Shown here: piece after piece, positions 28,208 to 37,130 of the stretch
How positions within the stretch are numbered: position 1 is the first letter of the stretch
Layout: each line of letters opens with the position of its first letter
Assembly (NCBI GenBank): GCA_964625335.1
Contig: CAZVBE010000010.1
Location: forward strand, 1 to 64,000
DNA length: 64,000 nucleotides
Direction: 5' to 3'
Source: CAZGUG01 sp964625335
Lineage (GTDB): Bacteria > Bacillota > Clostridia > Ch29
Notes under the pieces: generated by a model
The model's input: only the letters and a program-made list of their open reading frames with translations
Told to the model about the DNA's origin: nothing
Databases searched by the model: none
Program-made: the position numbers and the translations under genes

Positions 28208-28663
28208 ATGGTTGAATTCAACAAGGGGTATGGCACAGCTCTCAGGTTTATTGCAAACAGGATGAAAACCGAAGCGGAAGTAAGAAAAAAACTCAGATCA
28301 CTTTACAGTGACGAGCTTGCTGAGGAAGTCATAGAAAGGCTAAAGGCGCATAACTATATCGATGATGATAATTATATTTCATGTTATATTAAGGACAGAA
28401 TGAAGTTTAATCCTATGGGACGGTTCAGAATAAAAAAAGAACTGGAGGAAAAGGGTGTTCAGAAAAACCTTATAGAGAATAACCATGAATATAATTGCAT
28501 TGAAGAAATCCCTGTTATTGAGGATTTAATAAACAGAAAATTAAGCCGGTACAACTTAAATGACAGCAAGGATAAAAGAAGGATAATCAATTATTTAATC
28601 AGAAGGGGTTTTGGTTTTGAAAATATCAACTCTGTATTGGGGCATCATAATGAATTTTCATAA
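28208..28663 (+). CDS. recX: Regulatory protein RecX
   Basis: RecX binds RecA filaments and modulates their activity. The 151-residue, highly charged helical protein shows tandem three-helix repeats, with ALRFIANRMKTEAEVRKKL and later YLIRRGFGFENINSVL. ATG at 28208 follows AGAGGTG. The position downstream of recA supports the call, although the sequence itself is weakly conserved. Confidence 0.85.
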   Translation: MVEFNKGYGTALRFIANRMKTEAEVRKKLRSLYSDELAEEVIERLKAHNYIDDDNYISCYIKDRMKFNPMGRFRIKKELEEKGVQKNLIENNHEYNCIEEIPVIEDLINRKLSRYNLNDSKDKRRIINYLIRRGFGFENINSVLGHHNEFS

Positions 28664-28692
28664 TCATTAATGGAAAGATGTCCCTGCTTTAC

Positions 28693-28721
28693 TTGACATA
28701 AATAACAAAAAAATATAAAAT
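28693..28721 (+). promoter_or_regulatory. Candidate promoter of rny
   Basis: TTGACA at 28693-28698 and TAAAAT at 28716-28721 are 17 bases apart, in the 150-base gap before rny. Confidence 0.55.
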
Positions 28722-28817
28722 TATTACGATACGGTAGTATTAAAGTATTACTATTTCCGGTAATCAAGAACCTTTAAGAATATAACCACAAAAACTGAAT
28801 AGAGGAGGTGTTCAGGC

Positions 28818-30350
28818 ATAGATATTCTGATAATAGCATTCATAGCATCTCTGGTAGCTTTTTTTATTGGGTATTTGGTAAGGAAGATAATTGCGGAAGC
28901 AAAAATTACCAATGCGGAGGAACTGGCTAAGAAACTGGTTTCCGATGCTGAAAAGGAAGCAGAAACCCTTAAAAAGGAACAACTCCTTGAAGCAAAGGAA
29001 GAAGTTCACAGGCTGAGAAACGAGTTAGAAAAAGAATCCAGAGAAAGAAGAAATGAACAGCAGAGAATTGAAAGAAGACTTATTCAAAAAGAAGAATCCC
29101 TTGACAAAAAAATCGAAACCATCGAAAAAAAGGAAGAGCTACTTAATCTCAGAGACGAAAACGCAAAACGACGCCAGGAAGAGATTAATAATATTTATGA
29201 AAAACAAAAGAAAGAACTTGAGAAGATGTCAGGCTTAACCTGCGAGGAAGCAAAGGAGATTCTTTTTAATGATATAAGGAAAGAAACCGAGAAAGATGCA
29301 GCTGCTATGGTTAAGGAAATAGAAGCACAGGCTAAGGAAGAAGCCGACAAGAAAGCAAGGGAAGTAATAACCTGTGCAATACAAAAATGTGCGGCAGACC
29401 ACGTTGCAGATACTACCGTTTCTGTAGTTCAATTGCCGAATGATGAAATGAAGGGAAGAATAATCGGGAGGGAAGGGAGAAACATAAGAACCCTTGAAAC
29501 CCTGACCGGGATTGACCTGATAATAGACGATACTCCGGAAGCGGTAATATTGTCCGGGTTTGACCCTATTAGAAGGGAAGTTGCACGGATTGCCCTGGAA
29601 AAACTGATATCCGATGGCAGAATTCACCCTGCCAGGATTGAGGAAATGGTAGAGAAAGCCAAGAAAGAAGTCGATGTGAAGGTAAGAGAACACGGTGAAC
29701 AGGCAACCTTTGAAACAGGTGTCCATGGAATACATCCGGAACTGGTGAAATTGCTTGGCAGGCTGAATTATCGCACAAGTTACGGCCAGAATGTACTTAT
29801 ACATTCTATAGAGGTATCTCAACTGGCTGCTTCAATGGCTGCCGAGCTGGGCGCAGATATCAAACTTGCCAGAAGAGCAGGCCTTTTACACGATATCGGT
29901 AAGGCAGTAGACCACGAAATGGAAGGAAACCATGTACAGATTGGAGTAAGTATATCCAAAAAATTCAGGGAGTCCCAAGAAGTTATTCATGCAATCGGAG
30001 CACACCATAACGACATAGAACCAACCACCGTTGAAGCTGTATTGGTGCAGGCGGCAGATGCTATTTCGGCTGCACGGCCCGGCGCCAGAAGAGAAACACT
30101 CGAAGCTTATATAAAAAGGCTGGAGCAGCTTGAAGAAATAGCAAGTTCCTTTGACGGTGTAGATAAGTCTTATGCAATACAGGCAGGCAGAGAGATAAGA
30201 ATTATGGTAAAACCCGAGGACGTCGGGGATACGGATATTACCTTTATAGCTAAGAAAATTTCAAGGAGAATTGAAGAGGAACTGGATTACCCTGGACAGA
30301 TAAAGATAAACGTAATAAGAGAGACAAGGGCAATTGAATATGCAAAGTAA
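28818..30350 (+). CDS. rny: Ribonuclease Y, apparent AUA start
   Basis: RNase Y is the membrane-anchored endoribonuclease that starts much mRNA decay in Firmicutes. Read from 28818 the 510-residue product has an N-terminal membrane helix, a long coiled coil, a KH domain (GRIIGREGRNIRTLE), and an HD domain with HDIGKAVDHE (H358, D359). The membrane helix and the GYLVRKIIAEAKI junction are only encoded if translation starts at ATA 28818, seven bases after AGGAGGTG; a stop codon at 28800 closes the frame and there is no ATG, GTG or TTG before 28875. A start at TTG 28875 would lose the anchor. A sequencing error (ATG read as ATA) is possible. Confidence 0.88.
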   Translation: MDILIIAFIASLVAFFIGYLVRKIIAEAKITNAEELAKKLVSDAEKEAETLKKEQLLEAKEEVHRLRNELEKESRERRNEQQRIERRLIQKEESLDKKIETIEKKEELLNLRDENAKRRQEEINNIYEKQKKELEKMSGLTCEEAKEILFNDIRKETEKDAAAMVKEIEAQAKEEADKKAREVITCAIQKCAADHVADTTVSVVQLPNDEMKGRIIGREGRNIRTLETLTGIDLIIDDTPEAVILSGFDPIRREVARIALEKLISDGRIHPARIEEMVEKAKKEVDVKVREHGEQATFETGVHGIHPELVKLLGRLNYRTSYGQNVLIHSIEVSQLAASMAAELGADIKLARRAGLLHDIGKAVDHEMEGNHVQIGVSISKKFRESQEVIHAIGAHHNDIEPTTVEAVLVQAADAISAARPGARRETLEAYIKRLEQLEEIASSFDGVDKSYAIQAGREIRIMVKPEDVGDTDITFIAKKISRRIEEELDYPGQIKINVIRETRAIEYAK

Positions 30351-30376
30351 AAGGGCTGAGTAAGCCCTTTTATTTT
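30351..30376 (+). terminator. Terminator after rny
   Basis: AAGGGCT at 30351-30357 pairs with AGCCCTT at 30363-30369 around a five-base loop and is followed by TTATTTT. Confidence 0.75.
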
Positions 30377-30489
30377 GCGCAGCTTTTCCATAAAGCCATA
30401 TAATCAAATATCGAAAGCTTTACAGTATATAGGATTTACATAAAAACAATGTCGTGTTGTATTCCGGTGTCTAAAATATTGTCCAATAA

Positions 30490-30518
30490 AAAGGGTTTTT
30501 TTGCTATCTGTAGAATAG
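30490..30518 (+). promoter_or_regulatory. Candidate sigma-H promoter of spoVS
   Basis: AAAGGGTTT at 30490-30498 and GTAGAATAG at 30510-30518 resemble the sigma-H -35 (RNAGGAWWW, one mismatch) and -10 (RNNGAATWW) with 11 bases between. B. subtilis spoVS depends on sigma-H, so the match is plausible. Confidence 0.4.
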
Positions 30519-30560
30519 TTAAATAGTATGTACTAATTTAATTTTAAGGGGGCTTTATTG

Positions 30561-30821
30561 ATGGATATACTAAAAGTATCAGCGAAGTCAAATCCGAACT
30601 CGGTTGCCGGAGCATTGGCTGGTGTTCTCAGGGAAAAGGGGAATGCTGAGATGCAAGCCATAGGAGCCGGTGCTTTAAACCAGGCAGTCAAAGCAGTGGC
30701 AATTGCTCGGGGATTTGTTGCTCCCAGTGGAATGGACCTTATTTGCATACCCGCATTTACTGATATCCAAATTGACGGTGAAGAAAGGACAGCTATTAAG
30801 TTGATTGTTGAGCCCAGATAG
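30561..30821 (+). CDS. spoVS: Stage V sporulation protein S
   Basis: SpoVS is an 86-residue Alba-fold protein needed for spore coat assembly and asymmetric division timing. The sequence follows the family almost letter for letter, with LKVSAKSNPNSVAGALAG at the start and GFVAPSGMDLICIPAF in the middle. ATG at 30561 follows AAGGGGGC and is preferred to TTG at 30558. Genes rny-spoVS in this order match B. subtilis apart from ymdB. Confidence 0.97.
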   Translation: MDILKVSAKSNPNSVAGALAGVLREKGNAEMQAIGAGALNQAVKAVAIARGFVAPSGMDLICIPAFTDIQIDGEERTAIKLIVEPR

Positions 30822-30839
30822 ATCTGTTTACGATCATTA

Positions 30840-30866
30840 AAAACCTGCTGTTAAAGCAGGTTTTTA
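30840..30866 (+). terminator. Terminator after spoVS
   Basis: AAACCTGCT pairs with AGCAGGTTT around a five-base loop and runs into TTTTTATT. Confidence 0.75.
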
Positions 30867-30904
30867 TTATGAAAAAACCGAGGAACTCAAGGAGAGACAG
30901 GCTA

Positions 30905-31873
30905 ATGAAGAAAATTCTAAGCATAGATGCACATTGTGATACTGTATTAAAGTCATACAGGCAGGGAGTTACCTTCCTGGATAACGGCGGAGTTACGCAT
31001 ATTGATATTGCCGGCCTTAAAACGATTAAACCGCATATCCAGTTCCTTGCACTGTTTTGCGATAGTTTCAAGACCTCAGAGCATTATCATGGGGTAATGG
31101 AATTAATAGATTATTTCTACAGAGAATTATCCCAAGGTCAAAGGGACGTGGTTTTAATAGAAAATAACGACAACCTTGCGAGTTGTGTGGAATATGACAG
31201 GCTGGGCATTATACTTGCAGTGGAAGGTGCGTATCTTTTAGTTGATAATTTGCACCGTATTGAGGAATTGTACAGGCTTGGAGTACGCTGCATATCCTTT
31301 ACCTGGAACCCGGGAAACGGATTAAGCGGCGGTATAGGTGACAGTTCGGACAAGGGGCTAACCATGCAGGGTAAAGCAGCAGTTAAGAAAATAAATGATT
31401 TGGGCATGTTAATAGATGTATCCCATATATCACGGAAGGGTTTTTGGGATATAATAGAACTAACCGACAGGCCTGTTATTGCTTCCCATTCAAACTGCCT
31501 GTCGATATGCCGGCATGTAAGGAATCTGGATGACAGGCAGCTAACGGCACTGGGCAAACTGGGCGGGGTTATCGGTGTCGATTTTGTTCCCGATTTTCTT
31601 GGAAGCGACAAAAGCAGCGTTTCCGGAATAGCGGACCACATTGAACACATAATAGAAAAGGCAGGGATTGACAGTGTGGGGCTGGGCAGCGATTTTGACG
31701 GTACAGAAGAGCTGCCCCGTGGAATATCCGGAGCGGAAGGTTTTTCGAAAATATATGAGGAATTGCTAAAACGGGGATACGGGGATTTAGAAGCAGGAAA
31801 AATAATGGGAGGCAATTTCCACAGAGTAATTAAACAAGCCCTTGCCGGTGATATTCCTCATCAGGGAGGATAA
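30905..31873 (+). CDS. Membrane dipeptidase-type peptidase (M19 family)
   Basis: The 322-residue protein belongs to the renal dipeptidase family, a TIM-barrel zinc hydrolase of dipeptides including those with D-residues. Zinc ligands are visible in DAHCDT (H10, D12), an ILAVEGAY glutamate, DVSH and SHSN histidines, and GLGSDFDG near the end. ATG at 30905 follows AAGGAGAG; the earlier ATG at 30869 lies at the foot of the spoVS terminator. It starts a likely operon with the PHP gene (two-base gap) and perhaps purB. Confidence 0.88.
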   Translation: MKKILSIDAHCDTVLKSYRQGVTFLDNGGVTHIDIAGLKTIKPHIQFLALFCDSFKTSEHYHGVMELIDYFYRELSQGQRDVVLIENNDNLASCVEYDRLGIILAVEGAYLLVDNLHRIEELYRLGVRCISFTWNPGNGLSGGIGDSSDKGLTMQGKAAVKKINDLGMLIDVSHISRKGFWDIIELTDRPVIASHSNCLSICRHVRNLDDRQLTALGKLGGVIGVDFVPDFLGSDKSSVSGIADHIEHIIEKAGIDSVGLGSDFDGTEELPRGISGAEGFSKIYEELLKRGYGDLEAGKIMGGNFHRVIKQALAGDIPHQGG

Positions 31874-31875
31874 AA

Positions 31876-32724
31876 ATGCAAAAAGCCGACTTACACCTAC
31901 ACAGCAATAAATCAGACGGGCTTCTTTCTCCCACAGGGGTTGTGGAAGAGGCAGCAAAGCTTAAACTGGCAGCGATTGCCCTTACAGACCATGACACAAC
32001 CGACGGTATCCATGAAGCAATAAGTGCCGGACGGCGGCTTGACGTTGAAGTAATTCCGGGCATTGAGATAAACACCAGTGCAGACAACGGAGAACTTCAT
32101 ATACTGGGCTATTATATTGATCCTTTAAACAAACACCTCATTGAGTTTCTTGAAAAGCTTACTGAAGCAAGGCAGGAAAGAATACGGAAGATAATATGCA
32201 AACTGCAAAATCTGGGCTTTGATATTACATACCGTCAGGTGCGCTCTAATGCAGGCAATGCTTCATCCATGGGGAGACCACACATAGCCAGGGTCCTGCA
32301 GGAAAATGGTTATGTTTCAAGCATCAGGGAGGCCTTTGAAAAGCATATTGGCCGTGGCAGCCCTGCATATGTGGAAAGACAAAAACTTTTACCAAAAGAG
32401 GCCGTTAAACTGATTAAGAATAGCGGGGGAGTGCCGGTGCTGGCCCACCCGGGAATACTCAGCAGCCCCTTGTATATAGAAACGTGTATAGACTATGGGA
32501 TACAGGGTCTGGAAGCATATCATTCGAGCCACCAGAATTTTCAGTCCAACCGGTTTGAAAGCATTGCAAACCGTTATGGTCTGATTGTTACGGGCGGTTC
32601 GGATTCCCACGGAGAATGCGGCTATGACGGCGCAAGGCTAATAGGGAGCGTTACGGTACCCTACAGGGCTGTAGAACTGTTAAAATACGCTTCAGACAAT
32701 AACCGTAACAGGGCGGAAAAATAA
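31876..32724 (+). CDS. PHP domain phosphoesterase
   Basis: The 282-residue protein is a polymerase-and-histidinol-phosphatase (PHP) domain enzyme with the metal motifs DLHLHSNKSDG (H7, H9), TDHDT, GIEINT, LAHPG and GSDSHG. Close relatives (YciV/RnaAM type) hydrolyse 3',5'-nucleoside bisphosphates such as pAp and trim RNA ends. The substrate here is inferred from that similarity. It starts two bases after the dipeptidase gene. Confidence 0.88.
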   Translation: MQKADLHLHSNKSDGLLSPTGVVEEAAKLKLAAIALTDHDTTDGIHEAISAGRRLDVEVIPGIEINTSADNGELHILGYYIDPLNKHLIEFLEKLTEARQERIRKIICKLQNLGFDITYRQVRSNAGNASSMGRPHIARVLQENGYVSSIREAFEKHIGRGSPAYVERQKLLPKEAVKLIKNSGGVPVLAHPGILSSPLYIETCIDYGIQGLEAYHSSHQNFQSNRFESIANRYGLIVTGGSDSHGECGYDGARLIGSVTVPYRAVELLKYASDNNRNRAEK

Positions 32725-32749
32725 CTTGCTGAAAGGAAGATAACCGTCA

Positions 32750-34177
32750 ATGAATACAGAATATAAAAATCCACTGCTTGAAAGGTATGCCAGCAAAGAA
32801 ATGTCAGAAATTTTTTCGGACCAGAGGAAGTTTTCAACATGGAGAAGCCTGTGGATAGCCCTTGCCGAAGCACAAAAAGAACTGGGGCTTAATATAAGCC
32901 AGCTGCAGATAGATAAAATGAAAGAATACCAGTACAAAATAAACTTTTCGGACGCAAAAAAATTTGAGAAAGAGTTAAGGCACGACGTTATGGCCCATGT
33001 CCATGCCTTCGGGATGCAGTGCCCCGAAGCAAGGCCTATAATCCACCTGGGAGCTACCAGTGCCTATGTGGGGGACAATACTGACATAATACTGATGCGG
33101 GAGGCCCTTTTACTGGTTCAGAAAAGGCTGGTAAACTGCATGAGAAAATTAGCCGCCTTTGCTTTGAAATATAAGAATATGCCTACTCTCGGGTTTACCC
33201 ACTTTCAACCGGCCCAGCTGACTACCGTCGGCAAAAGAGCGGCTTTGTGGCTGCAGGATTTGGCTATAGACATAGAGGACCTTAAGTATTTAATCGACAA
33301 TATACCTTTCAGAGGCGTTAAGGGAACTACCGGCACCCAGGCAAGTTTTCTCAAGCTGCTGGATGGCGACCATAACATGGTTGCGCAGCTTGACAGGCTG
33401 GTCACGGCAAAAATGGGTTTTGCTTCCTCCTTTCCTGTAACCGGCCAAACCTATCCAAGGAAGCTGGATGCAAGGGTATTAAATATATTAAGCGGTATTG
33501 CGCAGAGCTGTCATAAATTTGGCAACGATATAAGGCTTTTGCAGCATCTGAAAGAGATAGAAGAACCCTTTGAGGAAAATCAGATAGGCTCTTCAGCGAT
33601 GGCCTATAAAAGAAATCCCATGCGGAGCGAAAGAATGAGTTCTCTTGCAAGAATGCTGATTGCGATGTCTGTAAACCCGCAAATAACAGCCTCCCAGCAG
33701 TGGTTTGAAAGGACCCTGGATGATTCCGCAAACAGAAGGATTGTCATACCCGAAGCCTTTTTGACCGCCGATTCCATTCTTCTTATCTGTAAAAACATCG
33801 CAGAGGGACTGGTAGTAAATGATAGAGTTATAGAAACCCATGTGCAGAGTGAACTTCCCTTTATGGCCACAGAGAATATTCTGATGGAAGCCGTAAAGGG
33901 TGGAGGCGACCGGCAAAAGCTGCATGAAAAAATCCGGAAATATTCCATGCAGGCCAGTCGCAGGCTTAAAGAAGGATTGAACAGTAACCTGATAGAATCA
34001 ATAAAAAACGACAAAGACTTTGGGCTTACCGAAGGAGACCTGAACAGCCTGCTGGAACCCGGAAGGTTTACCGGCAGGTCAGCAGAACAAGTTGAAGAAT
34101 ACATATACGGGCATATTCAGCCTGTGCTGGCGGGATATAAACACATACCCGACACAGAAGAGGGGCTCGAAGTTTAA
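32750..34177 (+). CDS. purB: Adenylosuccinate lyase
   Basis: PurB catalyses two fumarate-releasing steps of purine synthesis. The 475-residue protein has the family signature SSAMAYKRNP near residues 281-290 (flexible loop serine) and the GATSAYVGDNTD and TLGFTHFQPAQ segments. It is on the long side of the family, like enzymes of the eukaryotic/Bacteroidetes-type branch. The other pur genes are not in the window. Confidence 0.95.
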   Translation: MNTEYKNPLLERYASKEMSEIFSDQRKFSTWRSLWIALAEAQKELGLNISQLQIDKMKEYQYKINFSDAKKFEKELRHDVMAHVHAFGMQCPEARPIIHLGATSAYVGDNTDIILMREALLLVQKRLVNCMRKLAAFALKYKNMPTLGFTHFQPAQLTTVGKRAALWLQDLAIDIEDLKYLIDNIPFRGVKGTTGTQASFLKLLDGDHNMVAQLDRLVTAKMGFASSFPVTGQTYPRKLDARVLNILSGIAQSCHKFGNDIRLLQHLKEIEEPFEENQIGSSAMAYKRNPMRSERMSSLARMLIAMSVNPQITASQQWFERTLDDSANRRIVIPEAFLTADSILLICKNIAEGLVVNDRVIETHVQSELPFMATENILMEAVKGGGDRQKLHEKIRKYSMQASRRLKEGLNSNLIESIKNDKDFGLTEGDLNSLLEPGRFTGRSAEQVEEYIYGHIQPVLAGYKHIPDTEEGLEV

Positions 34178-34205
34178 TGAACACTACCATAAGGGAGGGA
34201 GCAGT

Positions 34206-35498
34206 ATGATGGAAACAACCATACGGGACCTGAAAGACCACGAAGGCAGCGAAGTATTGATTAAGGGGTGGTTATTTAACAAAAGGTCCAGCGGTAAGAT
34301 TGCTTTTTTGCAGATCAGGGATGGAACAGGTTTTGTCCAGGGGGTGGCAGTAAAAAACGAACTGCCGGAAAATGCCTTCAGCCTGTGTAAAGAAATAACC
34401 AGGGAATCATCTATACAGGTAACGGGAATTGTGAGAAAGGACGAAAGGGCTCCCAGCGGTTATGAAATATCAGTAACAGATATACAACTGGTATCACTGT
34501 CGGCGGAATACCCAATCACCATGAAGGAACACGGCGTGGAATTTCTGATGGACCAGCGCCATCTGTGGATGAGACACCCAAAACAGCATGCAATAATCAC
34601 CATACGGGCAGGTATAAACAGGGCTATACGGGAATTCCTCGACGGAGAAGGTTTTGTTCTGGTAGAGCCTCCGATAATCACGGCAAACAGCTGCGAAGGT
34701 ACCACCAACCTCTTTGAACTGGATTATTTCGATCAAAAAGCGTACCTGACCCAGACAGGTCAGCTGTATAATGAAGCCGCCGCGATGGCCTTCGGAAAGG
34801 TATACAGCTTCGGGCCAACATTCCGGGCGGAAAAGTCCAAAACAAGAAGGCATCTCAATGAATTCTGGATGATAGAACCGGAAATGGCATATTGCAACCA
34901 TCATGAAAACATGGAATTACAGGAGCGCATGATAGAGTATATTATAAATACGGTTCTTGAAAGATATCCTATGGAGCTTAAAACTATAAAAAGGGATACA
35001 AGCAGCCTGAAAAAGGTTAAAGCCCCCTTTCCGCGGATTACCTATGACGAGGCTGTAAAAATGCTTCAGGATAACGGGTTTGACTTCGAATGGGGCGGTG
35101 ATTTCGGAGCGCCGGATGAAACCTTTATTGCCGAGCAGTTTGACAGGCCTGTATTCGTGGAAAAATTCCCGGCCAAAATAAAAGCGTTTTATATGGAGCC
35201 TGACCCGGAAAACGACCAACTGATACTGGGCGCTGATTTACTTGCTCCGGAGGGATACGGTGAAATAATTGGCGGCAGCCAAAGGATTCACGATTACCAT
35301 CTTCTTCTTAAAAAAATCAAGGAGGAAGACCTGCCGCTGGAGGATTATGAATGGTATTTGGACCTTAGAAAATACGGAACCGTGCCCCATTCCGGTTTTG
35401 GGCTGGGATTGGAAAGAACTGTGGCCTGGGTTTGCGGAATTGACCATATAAGGGAAACCATACCCTTTGCGAGAACACTTAACAGAATAACACCCTAG
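34206..35498 (+). CDS. asnS: Asparaginyl-tRNA synthetase
   Basis: AsnS charges tRNA-Asn. The 430-residue class II enzyme has an N-terminal OB-fold anticodon-binding domain (EVLIKGWLFNKRSSGKIAFL), motif 2 (FRAEKSKTRRHLNEF) and motif 3 (GFGLGLERTVAWV). The codon frame is open for 38 codons upstream into purB, but ATG at 34206 follows GGGAGGG. The presence of AsnS means asparagine is charged directly in this organism. Confidence 0.93.
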   Translation: MMETTIRDLKDHEGSEVLIKGWLFNKRSSGKIAFLQIRDGTGFVQGVAVKNELPENAFSLCKEITRESSIQVTGIVRKDERAPSGYEISVTDIQLVSLSAEYPITMKEHGVEFLMDQRHLWMRHPKQHAIITIRAGINRAIREFLDGEGFVLVEPPIITANSCEGTTNLFELDYFDQKAYLTQTGQLYNEAAAMAFGKVYSFGPTFRAEKSKTRRHLNEFWMIEPEMAYCNHHENMELQERMIEYIINTVLERYPMELKTIKRDTSSLKKVKAPFPRITYDEAVKMLQDNGFDFEWGGDFGAPDETFIAEQFDRPVFVEKFPAKIKAFYMEPDPENDQLILGADLLAPEGYGEIIGGSQRIHDYHLLLKKIKEEDLPLEDYEWYLDLRKYGTVPHSGFGLGLERTVAWVCGIDHIRETIPFARTLNRITP

Positions 35499-35529
35499 TG
35501 TTTAATAATATCAAACTGATAGTATTCTT

Positions 35530-35586
35530 AATCCACATTATAGTATTTGTGTACTGTCCACAAAAGCTATAATGTGGATTTGTTGT
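35530..35586 (+). terminator. Long inverted repeat after asnS
   Basis: Perfect 14-base arms at 35530-35543 and 35567-35580 surround a 23-base loop and are followed by TTGTTGT. It is probably a terminator. The arms are unusually long and AT-rich. Confidence 0.55.
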
Positions 35587-35736
35587 ATATGGGATATAGA
35601 TTTTATATAAATATTTTAGTAATATAAAATTTTTAGCAGGAATTTTGCAATTATTTGAGAATATATACTAAGTAAATTATAAAAAGCATGCAGTTAAATA
35701 GATTTAATTTCATACCACAGGATAGGAGGTAAAAAA

Positions 35737-36042
35737 ATGCGAATTGAGAACCATCCAATTCTCACCTTTCAGAAGGGCCGGAAAGTTAAATTCACTTATA
35801 ACGGAAAGGAAATGGAGGGATATGAAGGAGAACCCATAGCCGCGGCACTGCACGCCCAGGGTGTAAAGGTGCTCGGCTACAGTAATGTGCGTAAAAGACC
35901 CAGAGGTTTTTACTGTGCAATCGGTAACTGTTCGTCCTGTTTAATGGTTGTTAATGGGAAACCCAATGTGAGAACCTGTGTTGAAAAGCTGGCAGAGGGC
36001 ACAGTTGTAGAAACACAAAAAGGGAAAGGTGATTTAAAATGA
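35737..36042 (+). CDS. (2Fe-2S)-binding subunit of a flavin amine/amino-acid dehydrogenase
   Basis: The 101-residue protein is a plant-type ferredoxin domain with the cysteine set in CAIGNCSSC and a fourth cysteine in RTCVEKL. It resembles HcnA and the small subunit of PDH1-type proline and D-hydroxyproline dehydrogenases. It should pass electrons between the flavin subunits. It overlaps the next gene by four bases and is the first of four linked genes. Confidence 0.85.
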   Translation: MRIENHPILTFQKGRKVKFTYNGKEMEGYEGEPIAAALHAQGVKVLGYSNVRKRPRGFYCAIGNCSSCLMVVNGKPNVRTCVEKLAEGTVVETQKGKGDLK

Positions 36043-37118
36043 TAAAAACAGAAATCGCTGTTATAGGAGGGGGCCCGGCAGGTATATGCGCTGCCATTAA
36101 TGCCGCATCATCGGGGGCAGAGGTTATCCTTCTGGACCGGGACAATCATCTTGGAGGGCAGCTTGTTAAGCAGACCCATATGTTTTTCGGGTCTAATGAG
36201 CAGCACGCATCAAAAAGAGGTATAGATATACCAATGATACTTAACTCCGAAATGGAAAGGCTTTCGGATAAAATTACAGTCATGCTGGATGCAACGGTTC
36301 TTGGACTGTACGAAGACAGGGTTCTGACCGTTGAACAGGCAGGCAAATACATGAAAATAGCACCCGAAGCCATTATTGTCGCCACAGGCGCTTCGGAAAA
36401 ATTCCCCGCTTTCCCCAACAATGATTTGCCGGGCATATATGGCGCCGGTGCGGTCCAAACATTAATGAATGTGTATGGCGTTGCACCGGGAGACAGCGTA
36501 TTTATGGCGGGTGCTGGTAATATAGGGCTTATTGTAAGCTATCAATTGCTGCAGGCGGGCATAAAAGTAAAGGGCGTAATATGCAGAAGCCCCAGATATG
36601 GCGGGTACGCCGTACACGCTTCAAAGTTAAGAAGGATGGGAGTACCAATTATGCCTCAGCATCGTATTATTTATGCCCACGGAAAAGACAAACTGGAGAA
36701 AATTACTTTGATAAAACTCGACGAAAACAAAAAGGAAATTCCGGGCACCGAATTTGATATCGAAACGGATGTGCTTTGTATTTCCACAGGATTAACACCC
36801 CTGGGCGAGCTTTTATGGCAAATAGGCTGTGAAATGAAATATGTCCGGGAGCTGAGCGGACACGTTCCCGTAAGAAACAAAGAACTGGAAACCAGCGTAC
36901 AGGGCATTTTTGTGGCCGGAGATGTGGCCGGCATTGAAGAAGCAAGCAGCGCTATGGTTGAAGGAAGGCTGGCCGGCCTGTGCTGTGCAAAAAAACTCGG
37001 GCATGCTAATCCCGATTTTGATGCTCTGCAAGAAAATTATTTTAAACAGCTTCATGACTTAAGGTCGGGCCCCGAAGGCGAAACCATTCGCAGAGGCCTT
37101 GCAAAAATTGAAAGATAA
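36039..37118 (+). CDS. NAD(P)/FAD-dependent oxidoreductase subunit (HcnB-like)
   Basis: The 359-residue protein has an N-terminal FAD dinucleotide fold (VIGGGPAGICAAINAA), an NAD(P) fold in the middle (MAGAGNIGLIVSYQLLQAG), and the C-terminal FVAGDVAGIEEASS flavin motif. It resembles the N-terminal part of HcnB and the alpha subunit of PDH1-type amino-acid dehydrogenases. It would transfer electrons from the substrate-oxidising flavoprotein to NAD or another acceptor. Confidence 0.85.
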   Translation: MIKTEIAVIGGGPAGICAAINAASSGAEVILLDRDNHLGGQLVKQTHMFFGSNEQHASKRGIDIPMILNSEMERLSDKITVMLDATVLGLYEDRVLTVEQAGKYMKIAPEAIIVATGASEKFPAFPNNDLPGIYGAGAVQTLMNVYGVAPGDSVFMAGAGNIGLIVSYQLLQAGIKVKGVICRSPRYGGYAVHASKLRRMGVPIMPQHRIIYAHGKDKLEKITLIKLDENKKEIPGTEFDIETDVLCISTGLTPLGELLWQIGCEMKYVRELSGHVPVRNKELETSVQGIFVAGDVAGIEEASSAMVEGRLAGLCCAKKLGHANPDFDALQENYFKQLHDLRSGPEGETIRRGLAKIER

Positions 37119-37130
37119 GGAGGGGAAAAA

